Source: Bacteroidota bacterium
Lineage (GTDB): Bacteria > Bacteroidota > Bacteroidia > B-17B0 > Aurantibacillaceae
Direction of reading: 5' to 3'
Assembly (NCBI GenBank): GCA_020162035.1
Contig: JAIUNM010000001.1
Location: forward strand, 124,001 to 188,000
DNA: 64,000 nt
Under the pieces are notes generated by a model. It saw only the letters and a program-made list of their open reading frames with translations, made no database searches and had not been told where the DNA came from. The translations under genes were made by a program, and so were the position numbers. Numbering within the stretch: the first letter of the stretch is position 1; the number at the start of each line of letters is the position of its first letter. Below, one piece after another: positions 18,082 to 26,045 of this stretch.

Positions 18082-20337
18082 ATGAAATTAAACCAAAACA
18101 ATATCTTTTTATTTTTTTTCGCACTACCAATTTTTCATATTGCACAAAATTTTTATTCTAAAACTCAAATACAAAAAATAGAACTAAATTTTCTATTTAA
18201 CAATTGGGATTACAGGTTAGATACATCTGCCTTAGGAAATGGTGGGTATATAATGGCAAATTGGGTAAAAATTAATGGAGTACAAATAGATAGTATTGGT
18301 GTAAAATATAAGGGCAATAGTTCATACGATTCAACTCGTTCAAAAAACCCAATTCATATAGAATTAGATACTTATAACAATTCTAAAAACTTTCAAAATT
18401 ATACAGATATAAAATTAAGTAATTGCTACCAAGATCCTTCAATGATTAGAGAGGTTCTTGCATTTGACTTAATTTCAAATTATATGCATGCACCAAAAGC
18501 AAATTTCGCACAAGTGTACATAAATGGCAACTATATGGGGGTATATAGCAACATAGAGTCTATAAATAAATCATTTTGCGGGAATCATTTTTTTGGGAAT
18601 GATAATACTTTCATAAAAGCAAATCCATCAACTGTACCTAGTGTTAATACAAAATCTAATTTATTAAAACTTTCAGGCGATAGTTCTGCCTATCAAAGTT
18701 TTTACGAACTAAAATCAACTAGTGGATGGAAAAACCTAGAAGCCCTTTGTGATACAATTACAAACAAACCTAACAATATTGAAAGTATTTTAGATATTGA
18801 TAAAGCTATATGGATGCTTGCTTTTAATAATGCAATAATAAATTTAGATTCATACAGCGGCGCATTTTGTCAAAATTATTATTTGTATCAAGATAATCAA
18901 AAACGTTTTAATACAATTGTTTGGGATTTAAATATGAGTTTTGGAGGGTTTCCATTTTTAGGTAATGGTGCTTCTAGCTTAGTTGGCCTTACAAACGCCG
19001 CAATGGAAATATTACCAATTAATGTGCACAGTACAGATAACTATTGGCCATTAATAAAAACAATTCAAAATAACAGTAAATACAAAAAAATTTATGTTGC
19101 ACATTTAAAAACATTTATTAATGAACAAATATCAAACTCAAAATATTTAACAGATTATTCAAATTATAAAAACTTAATTGATACTGCCGTTTTGAGCGAT
19201 AATAAAAAGTTTTTTACTTACGCTCAATTTACAACAGCTCTAACAACTAATTATTCTGTAGGTACATATACAGTTCCGGGTATTCAAAATTTAATGAGTT
19301 CAAGAAATGTTTATTTACAATCTATTGATGAATTTACAACAACTGCTCCAACAATAAGTGCAATTAACACAAGTACAATAAGCAGTAACCAAATAAAAAT
19401 TAATTGTACTGTAACAAATGCATCAACTGTTGAACTTGCATATAGATTTAAGACTGATGATATTTATAAAAAAATACAATTATTTGATGATGGAAACCAT
19501 AACGATGGGATTTCAGGGGATAATATTTATGGCGCAAATATTACTCTTTTAAACAACGTCATTCAATATTACGTTTATGCCGAAAACTCATTAGCAGCTA
19601 AATTTAGTCCTGAAGCTGCTGAATATAAATATTACACGTTTGAAACAATACCCACGGCTACTTTAGGGCAAGTTGTAATTAATGAATTTTTAGCTAGTAA
19701 TAAAAGTGATGTGAAAAATGAATTTCATTTAAATGAAGATTGGATAGAACTTTATAACAACACAAATAGCACTTTAAATTTAAGTAACTTATACCTAAGT
19801 AATTCATCAAAAAATAAAGGCAAATATTTTATACCAAATAACACCATAATTTCACCTAAAAGTCATTTAGTTGTTTGGGCAGATGAAATAAATTTACCTA
19901 CAAATCAACTACACGCAAATTTTAAATTAAATAAAAATGGAGATGAAATTATTTTAAGTGATGGAATTTCTAATATTATCGACTATGTAAATTTTAATGA
20001 ACAAACAGAAGACAAATCAGTTGGTCGTTGCCCAGATGGAACAGGAACTTTTATAACTTTGCAATATCCATCATTCGGCATGTTTAATTGCGTAGTTGGA
20101 ATTGAAGAAAATAAAACTTCAGAAGAATTAATAAAATGTTATCCAAACCCATTTAAAGACAATATAACTATTGAGACTACAAAACCAGAAAGTATTAAAA
20201 TTATAGATTTGATGGGTAAAATTATTTTTGAAAAAAACATTCAACAATCAGAAAATATAAATTTATCAAACTTGGCTGAAGGAGTGTATTTCATTCAATC
20301 ATCTAATAAAACAATAAAACTAATTCATCTTAAATAA
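18082..20337 (+). CDS. CotH-kinase family protein with lamin-tail and T9SS domains
   Basis: The 751-residue secreted protein has a signal peptide, a CotH kinase-like domain (about 30-420) with KYKGNSSYDS, the segment DPSMIREVLAFDLISN and WDLNMSFGG, whose Asp is the likely metal ligand, then a short domain with FDDGNHNDGISGDNIYG, a lamin-tail domain (VVINEFLASNKSDV ... DWIELYNNT) and a T9SS sorting domain (CYPNPFKDNITIE). Known CotH proteins are secreted atypical kinases that phosphorylate spore-coat proteins; the substrate here is unknown. It is followed by VTC, DUF4956 and DUF2490 genes, a neighbourhood in which CotH proteins often occur. It starts directly after the preceding stop codon. 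Confidence 0.88.
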   Translation: MKLNQNNIFLFFFALPIFHIAQNFYSKTQIQKIELNFLFNNWDYRLDTSALGNGGYIMANWVKINGVQIDSIGVKYKGNSSYDSTRSKNPIHIELDTYNNSKNFQNYTDIKLSNCYQDPSMIREVLAFDLISNYMHAPKANFAQVYINGNYMGVYSNIESINKSFCGNHFFGNDNTFIKANPSTVPSVNTKSNLLKLSGDSSAYQSFYELKSTSGWKNLEALCDTITNKPNNIESILDIDKAIWMLAFNNAIINLDSYSGAFCQNYYLYQDNQKRFNTIVWDLNMSFGGFPFLGNGASSLVGLTNAAMEILPINVHSTDNYWPLIKTIQNNSKYKKIYVAHLKTFINEQISNSKYLTDYSNYKNLIDTAVLSDNKKFFTYAQFTTALTTNYSVGTYTVPGIQNLMSSRNVYLQSIDEFTTTAPTISAINTSTISSNQIKINCTVTNASTVELAYRFKTDDIYKKIQLFDDGNHNDGISGDNIYGANITLLNNVIQYYVYAENSLAAKFSPEAAEYKYYTFETIPTATLGQVVINEFLASNKSDVKNEFHLNEDWIELYNNTNSTLNLSNLYLSNSSKNKGKYFIPNNTIISPKSHLVVWADEINLPTNQLHANFKLNKNGDEIILSDGISNIIDYVNFNEQTEDKSVGRCPDGTGTFITLQYPSFGMFNCVVGIEENKTSEELIKCYPNPFKDNITIETTKPESIKIIDLMGKIIFEKNIQQSENINLSNLAEGVYFIQSSNKTIKLIHLK

Positions 20338-20343
20338 TAAATT

Positions 20344-20736
20344 ATGAAATTTAAACTACTAACATTATGCATAATAACATTACTCTTAGGTTGTTCTAAA
20401 CAAGCTGGAGAGGGAGGTAAAAGTACTGTTAAAGGAAAAATATTAGTTGAAGATTGGAATAACGCTTTTACAATAAAAAATGGAGAATATCCAGGTTTAG
20501 ATGTAGATGTGTTTATTATTTATGGAGATAATGTGAGTTATAATGATAAAACAAGAGCAAATTATAATGGAGAATTTGAATTTAAATACTTAAGAAAAGG
20601 AAAATACACTATTTATGTAATTACTAAAGATAAAACTTTACAATCTGCATCTGGCGAAAAAAGTATAATAATTAATTTTGAATTAACAGGAAAAAAAGAA
20701 ACAAAAACATTAGATCAAATAACAGTTTACGAATAA
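20344..20736 (+). CDS. Small lipoprotein with carboxypeptidase-regulatory-like fold
   Basis: The 130-residue protein starts with a lipoprotein signal ending LLLGC and then has a beta-sandwich-type sequence (STVKGKILVEDW, NYNGEFEFKYLRKGKYTIYVITKDK) like the carboxypeptidase regulatory or SdrD-B-like domains that support surface proteins. No catalytic motif is seen. It lies between the CotH gene and a small repeat protein in a tightly packed operon, with an overlap of one base with the next gene. Confidence 0.65.
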   Translation: MKFKLLTLCIITLLLGCSKQAGEGGKSTVKGKILVEDWNNAFTIKNGEYPGLDVDVFIIYGDNVSYNDKTRANYNGEFEFKYLRKGKYTIYVITKDKTLQSASGEKSIIINFELTGKKETKTLDQITVYE

Positions 20737-21209
20737 TGGAAAAATTAATTTATATCTTATTATTTTTTGTGTCAATTAATAGTTTTGCACAAAAAAAGAA
20801 AGACCTGAAAAAACTCGGTATAAAAACGATAGAGGTATCAGAAAACAATAATGGAAAAACATTTTTTGATAGTAAAACTACATATGATAAAAATGGCGAA
20901 ATAATTGAAGATTGGAATTATGATAAACAAGGAAACTTAAAATCAATTTTAAAAATTAAATATAACAATGATAGCGACCCCATAGAAGAACAAGAATTTG
21001 ACGGGGCAAAAAATTTAATTGAAAAAAGAATATTTAAATACGATTTAATGGGCCAAAAAACAGAGGAAACATTTTACGATGGCTCAGGCAAATTAACAAA
21101 AAAGCATATAATTACATACCTTTCTAACGGTTTAAAATCTGAAAAGAAAATTTACGATGGCAACAACATACTAAAATCAACAAAAAAATATATTTATTCA
21201 ACAAAGTAA
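20736..21209 (+). CDS. Secreted small protein with YD/antitoxin-like repeats
   Basis: The 157-residue product has a signal peptide (ending INSFAQ) and about five short repeats of the type TYDKNGEIIEDWNYDKQGNL, KIKYNNDSDPIEEQEFD, FKYDLMGQKTEETFYDGSG, which resemble RHS/YwqK-type beta repeats. Its function is unknown. It overlaps the preceding gene by one base and ends immediately before the GTG start of the VTC gene, so it belongs to the CotH/VTC operon. Confidence 0.6.
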   Translation: MEKLIYILLFFVSINSFAQKKKDLKKLGIKTIEVSENNNGKTFFDSKTTYDKNGEIIEDWNYDKQGNLKSILKIKYNNDSDPIEEQEFDGAKNLIEKRIFKYDLMGQKTEETFYDGSGKLTKKHIITYLSNGLKSEKKIYDGNNILKSTKKYIYSTK

Positions 21210-21983
21210 GTGAATATAGACCTAATTAAAATACTAAATAATTTTGACTCTATAAGTTTAAACCAATTAGGTAACGCTAAACTGATGGATAGAACGGATA
21301 CTAAATTTATTTTTCATTATAATGAATTGCCAAGTATTTTAAATGATTTAAAATTACATTATAAATGTTTAGAAATTGAAGGTGTAATAAATTCAACTTA
21401 TGAAACATTGTATTTCGATACAATTAATAATCTTCAATACATTCAGCACCACAACGGTAAAGCAAATAGATATAAAATAAGATTTAGAAATTATATAGAA
21501 AGTAAAATAGGTTATTTAGAAATTAAATTAAAATCAAATAAAGACCGAACAATTAAAACCCGTATTAAATCAAAACTTGAAGATAGTTTAACTGAAACTC
21601 AAAAAATATTTATTGAATCAAATTCAAATTTAAACCCAGAACTATTAATTCCAAAAGTTTGGATTAATTATAAAAGAATTTGCTTAGTAAGTAAAACATC
21701 TAACGAAAGGTTAACGTTAGACACTAATCTTGAAATTATAAATGGTAGTAAAAATATATTACTTGATAAATTAGTAATTGCAGAAGTTAAACGTGAAGGC
21801 AAAAATCATTCCCATTTTATTGATACTGTTAAAAGGCATAGTGTACGCGAAGGAGGTATAAGTAAATATTGTTTAGGCATAGCTTTAACAACCAAAAACA
21901 TTAAAACAAATAGATTTAAAGAGAAATTAATAAAAATTAATACAATTCAAAATGACGCAAGAAACACTATCAACAACTTATGA
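21210..21983 (+). CDS. VTC-domain protein (polyphosphate polymerase-like)
   Basis: The 257-residue protein shows the tunnel-domain signature of VTC polymerases: MDRTDTKF near the start, YETLYFDT, ANRYKIRFRNY with conserved Arg and Lys, LEIKLKSNKDRTIKTR and VAEVKREG. In yeast the VTC catalytic domain makes polyphosphate from ATP inside a basic beta-barrel; bacterial homologues next to CotH have no settled role. It starts with GTG directly after the preceding stop codon and overlaps the DUF4956 gene by 32 bases, so translation is likely coupled. No membrane segment is present, so it is cytoplasmic. Confidence 0.85.
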   Translation: MNIDLIKILNNFDSISLNQLGNAKLMDRTDTKFIFHYNELPSILNDLKLHYKCLEIEGVINSTYETLYFDTINNLQYIQHHNGKANRYKIRFRNYIESKIGYLEIKLKSNKDRTIKTRIKSKLEDSLTETQKIFIESNSNLNPELLIPKVWINYKRICLVSKTSNERLTLDTNLEIINGSKNILLDKLVIAEVKREGKNHSHFIDTVKRHSVREGGISKYCLGIALTTKNIKTNRFKEKLIKINTIQNDARNTINNL

Positions 21984-22575
21984 ATTAACAAAAATATTAC
22001 AAAAGTTTGGGTTTAGACTTTTAATAGATTTGTTTTTTATTTTCTTATTACTTCGCTTTGTTTATTATAAAAACCATAAACGGAGTGATTTATTTTTTAC
22101 GTTTTTTATTTTTAATATAGTTATCTTTTTAATAAGTTTTTTGTTAAACAGAGTTGATTTAAGCATGGGGGCAGCATTTGGGTTATTTGCTGTATTTAGT
22201 ATGCTTAGATATCGCACAGAAGATATTAGTATAAAAGACATGAGTTATTTATTTTTGGTTATAGCAATTGGTTTAATTGCTGCAGTTACAAAAATAAAAG
22301 ACACAAGCGATGCTTACGAGTATTTGTTTTTAGCAGTTATTAATATTTTAATTATAAGCAGTGCTTATTTATTTGAAAGTAATATTTTATTTAAAAAAGA
22401 AAGCGCGCAATTAATTTATTATGAAAAAATTGAACTAATTAAACCAGAAAATAAACAAGCTCTTTTAAATGATTTAAAAGAAAGAACAGGTTTAAATATT
22501 CATAGAATTAGTATTGGAAGAATTGATTTTTTAAAAGATATAGCACACATTAAAGTATATTATTACGAAGCATAA
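21952..22575 (+). CDS. DUF4956 membrane protein
   Basis: The 207-residue protein has four membrane helices in its first 150 residues with the conserved piece LLNRVDLSMGAAFGLFAVFSMLRYRTEDIS, typical for DUF4956, and a cytoplasmic C-terminal domain of about 60 residues (ERTGLNIHRISIGRIDFLKD). Members are regularly next to VTC and CotH genes; an activity is not known. It overlaps the VTC gene, and its stop overlaps the start of the DUF2490 gene. It may move or anchor the VTC product at the membrane, but that is inference only. Confidence 0.85.
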   Translation: MTQETLSTTYELTKILQKFGFRLLIDLFFIFLLLRFVYYKNHKRSDLFFTFFIFNIVIFLISFLLNRVDLSMGAAFGLFAVFSMLRYRTEDISIKDMSYLFLVIAIGLIAAVTKIKDTSDAYEYLFLAVINILIISSAYLFESNILFKKESAQLIYYEKIELIKPENKQALLNDLKERTGLNIHRISIGRIDFLKDIAHIKVYYYEA

Positions 22576-23243
22576 TGAAAATTATAAAAATTATATTTTT
22601 TATCTGTTTTAGTTTCTTAATTAATTTAGCTTATGCGCAAGTTTTTGAAGATGATGCAATGCTTTTTTTAGGTATTAATGCTGAGAAAAAGATTAATGAT
22701 AAATTTACAATTGCTCTTAACGAACAAGTAAGATTTAATCAAAACATTAGTAACTTTCAACAAGCCAATACCACACTTTTGCTGTATTATAAAATAAACA
22801 AAAATTCAAAAGTAGATGTGGGCTATAACAATCGACAAAAAAAAGAATTAGAAGATTATTATAGTTTTAGAAATAGATATTTTGCTTCTATTTATTATAA
22901 ATATAAAATAAAAAAAATAACGTTAACAAATAGGCTTAGATATCAAACTTCAACTTATACTGATAAAGATAATAGTAATTCAAACTTTATCCGTTATAAA
23001 CTAAGCGTTAAATATAACGTAAATACAAAAATAGATTTTTCATTGTCAAACGAAATTAACTGTCCTTTGTTTAACCCTAATACCTTACCAATTAATAGAA
23101 ACAGAAGTGCCGCAGAATTAACTTACCGTTTCACTAAAAAAATAAACACAGAAATTTATTTTATGTTTCAACGAAAATACAATTACAAAGGAGCGCCGCG
23201 AAGACAATTTATTATTGGAGCAAATTTAAATTTCGAATTTTAG
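22575..23243 (+). CDS. DUF2490 outer-membrane beta-barrel protein
   Basis: The 222-residue product has a signal peptide (ending NLAYAQ) and then a clear barrel pattern: NAEKKINDKFTIALNEQVRF, TTLLLYYKINKNSKVDVGYNN, YKIKKITLTNRLRYQTS, with a terminal Phe. The length and pattern match DUF2490 proteins. It is the last gene of the long + strand operon; the thiamine-binding-like gene converges on it with only four bases between. It may be the outer-membrane end of a surface-modification system with CotH, VTC and DUF4956. Confidence 0.75.
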   Translation: MKIIKIIFFICFSFLINLAYAQVFEDDAMLFLGINAEKKINDKFTIALNEQVRFNQNISNFQQANTTLLLYYKINKNSKVDVGYNNRQKKELEDYYSFRNRYFASIYYKYKIKKITLTNRLRYQTSTYTDKDNSNSNFIRYKLSVKYNVNTKIDFSLSNEINCPLFNPNTLPINRNRSAAELTYRFTKKINTEIYFMFQRKYNYKGAPRRQFIIGANLNFEF

Positions 23244-23247
23244 TCAA

Positions 23248-23532
23248 TTAACAATACTTTTCTATTTTATCATTAATAAACAAATCATTTTTTGAGGCAT
23301 GAATTTTTAAATTCATAATTATTTCATCGCAATAATTTTTTAATATAAAGTTTTGTAGTTTTTCAATTAACTCGTAAACTATTTTGCTTTCACCCTCAAC
23401 TACGGTTTCAAAAGGGCAAACAACATGTTTTAACTCACTTTCTTTAATTAATTTAATTGCTTCATCTACAACATAAATTAAATCTAAATTAGTTTTAATT
23501 GGTAATAATTGTATAGCAACATTAATTATCAT
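23248..23532 (-). CDS. MTH1187/YkoF-like thiamine-binding family protein
   Basis: The 94-residue protein has the pattern INVAIQLLPI ... VVDEAIKLIKESELKHVVCPFETVVEG, which matches the small ferredoxin-like DUF77/MTH1187 family; its members form tetramers and some bind thiamine or related compounds. No thiamine gene is near. It overlaps the SRPBCC gene by 11 bases and belongs to the pyrE operon. Confidence 0.75.
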   Translation of the reverse strand: MIINVAIQLLPIKTNLDLIYVVDEAIKLIKESELKHVVCPFETVVEGESKIVYELIEKLQNFILKNYCDEIIMNLKIHASKNDLFINDKIEKYC

Positions 23533-23941
23533 TTAGTTCTAATTCGCTAAGTTTTAAAGACATTGTATTAACTAAATTTTGAAGAGATTTTTCGGCCATA
23601 GATTTTATAATGGGATTTAAATCGCCCATTAATTCAACTTTACAATGCCCTGGCTCTTCACCAACACCAATTAAATTGGCTTTTAAAGAAAAATTAAATT
23701 TTGCTAAACCTTCACTCGAAAATAAAATATAGTTAAAAGGTTTTTTTTCTATAATTTTAATTTTCATAGGAGTTATTCCTTTAATATTAAAACTGCATTC
23801 ATCGTTATTAAATACAAAATCTTCAACTTTATCTTCTGGTAAAATTGATTTAAAGTTTTTAAAATCAGATAAAAAATTAAACAACAACTTTAAACTACTT
23901 TTTGTATGATTTTCGTTGCTATAAATTGTAAAAGCTGCCAT
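23522..23941 (-). CDS. SRPBCC (START-like) family protein
   Basis: The 139-residue sequence follows the helix-grip fold of small START/polyketide-cyclase-like proteins: a first strand and helix (AAFTIYSNENHTKSSLKLLFNFLSD), a beta-sheet region with NIKGITPMKIKIIEKKPFNYI and a C-terminal long helix (MAEKSLQNLVNTMSLKLSEL). It should bind a hydrophobic ligand, but the ligand is unknown. It is five bases downstream of pyrE and overlaps the next gene, forming a three-gene unit. Confidence 0.75.
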   Translation of the reverse strand: MAAFTIYSNENHTKSSLKLLFNFLSDFKNFKSILPEDKVEDFVFNNDECSFNIKGITPMKIKIIEKKPFNYILFSSEGLAKFNFSLKANLIGVGEEPGHCKVELMGDLNPIIKSMAEKSLQNLVNTMSLKLSELELNDN

Positions 23942-23946
23942 TAATT

Positions 23947-24600
23947 TTATTTAATTAAAGCTGTACCCCACTCTGCTGGGTTTTCGCGCCATTTAGTTAA
24001 GCTATCCACAACATTTTCGCTAATAAAATTCTTTTTAACTGCAGCATCTATTAACGTTGTATAATCTGATAATGTTTTTAAAGTGCATTTTGCCTCTTTA
24101 AAATTTTTATTAGCCTCATCAAAACCATATGTAAAAATTGCTGCCATTCCTTTTACAACACACCCTCTCTCTCTAAGTGCATTTACAGCTTTTAAACTAC
24201 TGCCACCAGTACTAATTAAATCCTCTATTACAACTACACTCTGCCCACTTTCAATATCACCTTCAATCATATTTGTTAATCCGTGTTTTTTTGCTTCACT
24301 TCTAACATAAACAAAAGGCAAACCCATTTCTTGTGCAACTAGTGCGCCTTGTGCAATTCCTCCTGTTGCAACACCTGCAATAACATCAGGTTTTGCAAAG
24401 TGTTTATTAATGGTTTCAACAAATTGTTGTCGAATGTATGTTCTAATTTGTGGGTACGAAAGTGTTTTTCTGTTATCGCAATAAATAGGAGATTTCCAGC
24501 CACTAGCCCAAGTAAAAGGATTTTCTGGTTGTAATTTAATTGCTTTAATTTGTAATAAAAATTCTGCAACTTTAAGCGCAGGATCATCAAAGGTTGTCAT
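23947..24600 (-). CDS. pyrE: Orotate phosphoribosyltransferase
   Basis: This 217-residue enzyme makes orotidine 5'-phosphate from orotate and PRPP in pyrimidine synthesis. The PRPP-binding motif VVVIEDLISTGGSS is intact, as is the N-terminal FTWASGWKSPIYCDNRK that contacts orotate and the KKHG loop. The length is standard. It is divergent from the Nudix gene with a 43-base gap, and on the minus strand TAATTTTG (24,612-24,605) gives a possible -7 element very close to the start codon, so the transcript may have almost no leader. Confidence 0.95.
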   Translation of the reverse strand: MTTFDDPALKVAEFLLQIKAIKLQPENPFTWASGWKSPIYCDNRKTLSYPQIRTYIRQQFVETINKHFAKPDVIAGVATGGIAQGALVAQEMGLPFVYVRSEAKKHGLTNMIEGDIESGQSVVVIEDLISTGGSSLKAVNALRERGCVVKGMAAIFTYGFDEANKNFKEAKCTLKTLSDYTTLIDAAVKKNFISENVVDSLTKWRENPAEWGTALIK

Positions 24601-24643
24601 GCTACAAAATTAATTTATGTTTTAACTAAACCATTAATATTTT

Positions 24644-25246
24644 ATGAACATAAGAATTTATTATAACGCTAATTTTATCGAACTAAAATCTAAACGCACT
24701 CAATCTGCACATAATCAGGATATTGTAAAATCAAATGAAATTAATAATGAAATAAAAACAATTGTTAAAAATTTATTATTAAAAAACGAAAATACTTTTA
24801 ATGATTTGGATTTAAGTTATTTTATAGATTTTTTTAAAAAAGAACACAAATTTATTAAAGCCGCAGGTGGATTAATTAAAAAAAATAATCATTATCTTTT
24901 TATAAAAAGATTAGGAAAATGGGATTTACCAAAAGGCAAACTAGAAAAAAATGAAACTGAACAAACTGGTGCAATTAGAGAATGTGAAGAAGAGTGTGGA
25001 ATAAATAATTTACATATCATAAAACAAATACCTTCTACTTTTCATATTTATGAACATAAACAAAAATTAATTTTAAAAGAAAGTATTTGGTTTTTAATGG
25101 AAACAGATTTTAATGAAAATTTAACTCCTCAATTAGAAGAAAATATAACTGAAGTTAAATGGTTTACCATTGATGAAATTAAAAAAAATGTTTTGCTAAA
25201 TACCTACCCAACTATAAGCGATTTATTACATAATACAATTTCATAA
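24644..25246 (+). CDS. Nudix hydrolase
   Basis: The 200-residue protein contains a complete Nudix box, reading GKLEKNETEQTG followed by AIRECEEECGI, which binds the metal and cleaves a nucleoside diphosphate linked to another group. An extra N-terminal part of about 75 residues precedes the Nudix domain. The substrate is unknown. It is one base upstream of the inositol-phosphatase family gene. Confidence 0.9.
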   Translation: MNIRIYYNANFIELKSKRTQSAHNQDIVKSNEINNEIKTIVKNLLLKNENTFNDLDLSYFIDFFKKEHKFIKAAGGLIKKNNHYLFIKRLGKWDLPKGKLEKNETEQTGAIRECEEECGINNLHIIKQIPSTFHIYEHKQKLILKESIWFLMETDFNENLTPQLEENITEVKWFTIDEIKKNVLLNTYPTISDLLHNTIS

Positions 25247-25247
25247 A

Positions 25248-26045
25248 ATGAACTATAAAGCTATTGAAAATAAAGTAAAAGAACTGGTAATTGATGTTGG
25301 TGCATGGATTAGAAATGAACGATTAAATTTTAATTATGATAAAATTGAAATTAAAGGTTTAAATGATTTAGTTAGTTACGTTGATAAAACTTCAGAAGAA
25401 AAATTAGTTAATGGTTTAAAAAGTATTATACCTAATTCAGGATTTATTGTTGAAGAAGGAACGGAAACAGTAACAGCTGATTATAATTGGATTGTTGACC
25501 CCTTAGATGGTACAACAAACTTTATTCATGGTATAAATTGTTATGCAATTAGTGTTGCTTTAGAACATAAAGGCGAAATTTTAGTTGGTGTAGTTTATGA
25601 AATAACTTACAACGAATGTTTTTGTGCCTCTGTTGGTAATGGCGCTTTTTTAAACGAAAATAAAATTAATGTAAGTAAAGTTAATAAATTATCAAATGCT
25701 TTAATTGCAACTGGATTTCCGTTAAATAACTTTACACATTTAAACTCCTATTTTAAAACACTTGAACATTTAATTAAAAACACACATGGTGTTAGGAGGA
25801 TTGGAGCCGCCGCTGCAGATTTATGTTATTTAGCCTGCGGTAGAGTTGATGGCTTTTTTGAATATAATTTAAAACCTTGGGATGTTGCTGCTGGTGCTTT
25901 AATTGTTATAGAAGCTGGTGGTGTTGTTTCAGATTTTAAACTTAAAAACAATTGGTTATTTGGAAAAGAAATTATAGCAAGTAATAAAGAAATTTCTAGT
26001 ACTTTTGCGCCGCTAATTTCAAATAACTTTAATGAAGGCAGTTAA
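25248..26045 (+). CDS. Inositol monophosphatase family protein
   Basis: The 265-residue enzyme has all metal-site motifs of the IMPase family: VEEGTE, WIVDPLDGTTNFIHG and LKPWDVAAGALIVIEAGG. It needs magnesium and could act on inositol phosphate, or on 3'-phosphoadenosine phosphate as CysQ-like enzymes do. The family signature does not decide between them. It starts one base after the Nudix stop and overlaps the AsmA-like gene by 14 bases, so the three are coupled. Confidence 0.92.
   Translation: MNYKAIENKVKELVIDVGAWIRNERLNFNYDKIEIKGLNDLVSYVDKTSEEKLVNGLKSIIPNSGFIVEEGTETVTADYNWIVDPLDGTTNFIHGINCYAISVALEHKGEILVGVVYEITYNECFCASVGNGAFLNENKINVSKVNKLSNALIATGFPLNNFTHLNSYFKTLEHLIKNTHGVRRIGAAAADLCYLACGRVDGFFEYNLKPWDVAAGALIVIEAGGVVSDFKLKNNWLFGKEIIASNKEISSTFAPLISNNFNEGS

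Noticed and set aside
24339..24590. Overlapping ORF of 83 residues inside pyrE on the same strand
   Set aside because: It is a shadow frame with no family features and pyrE is certain.
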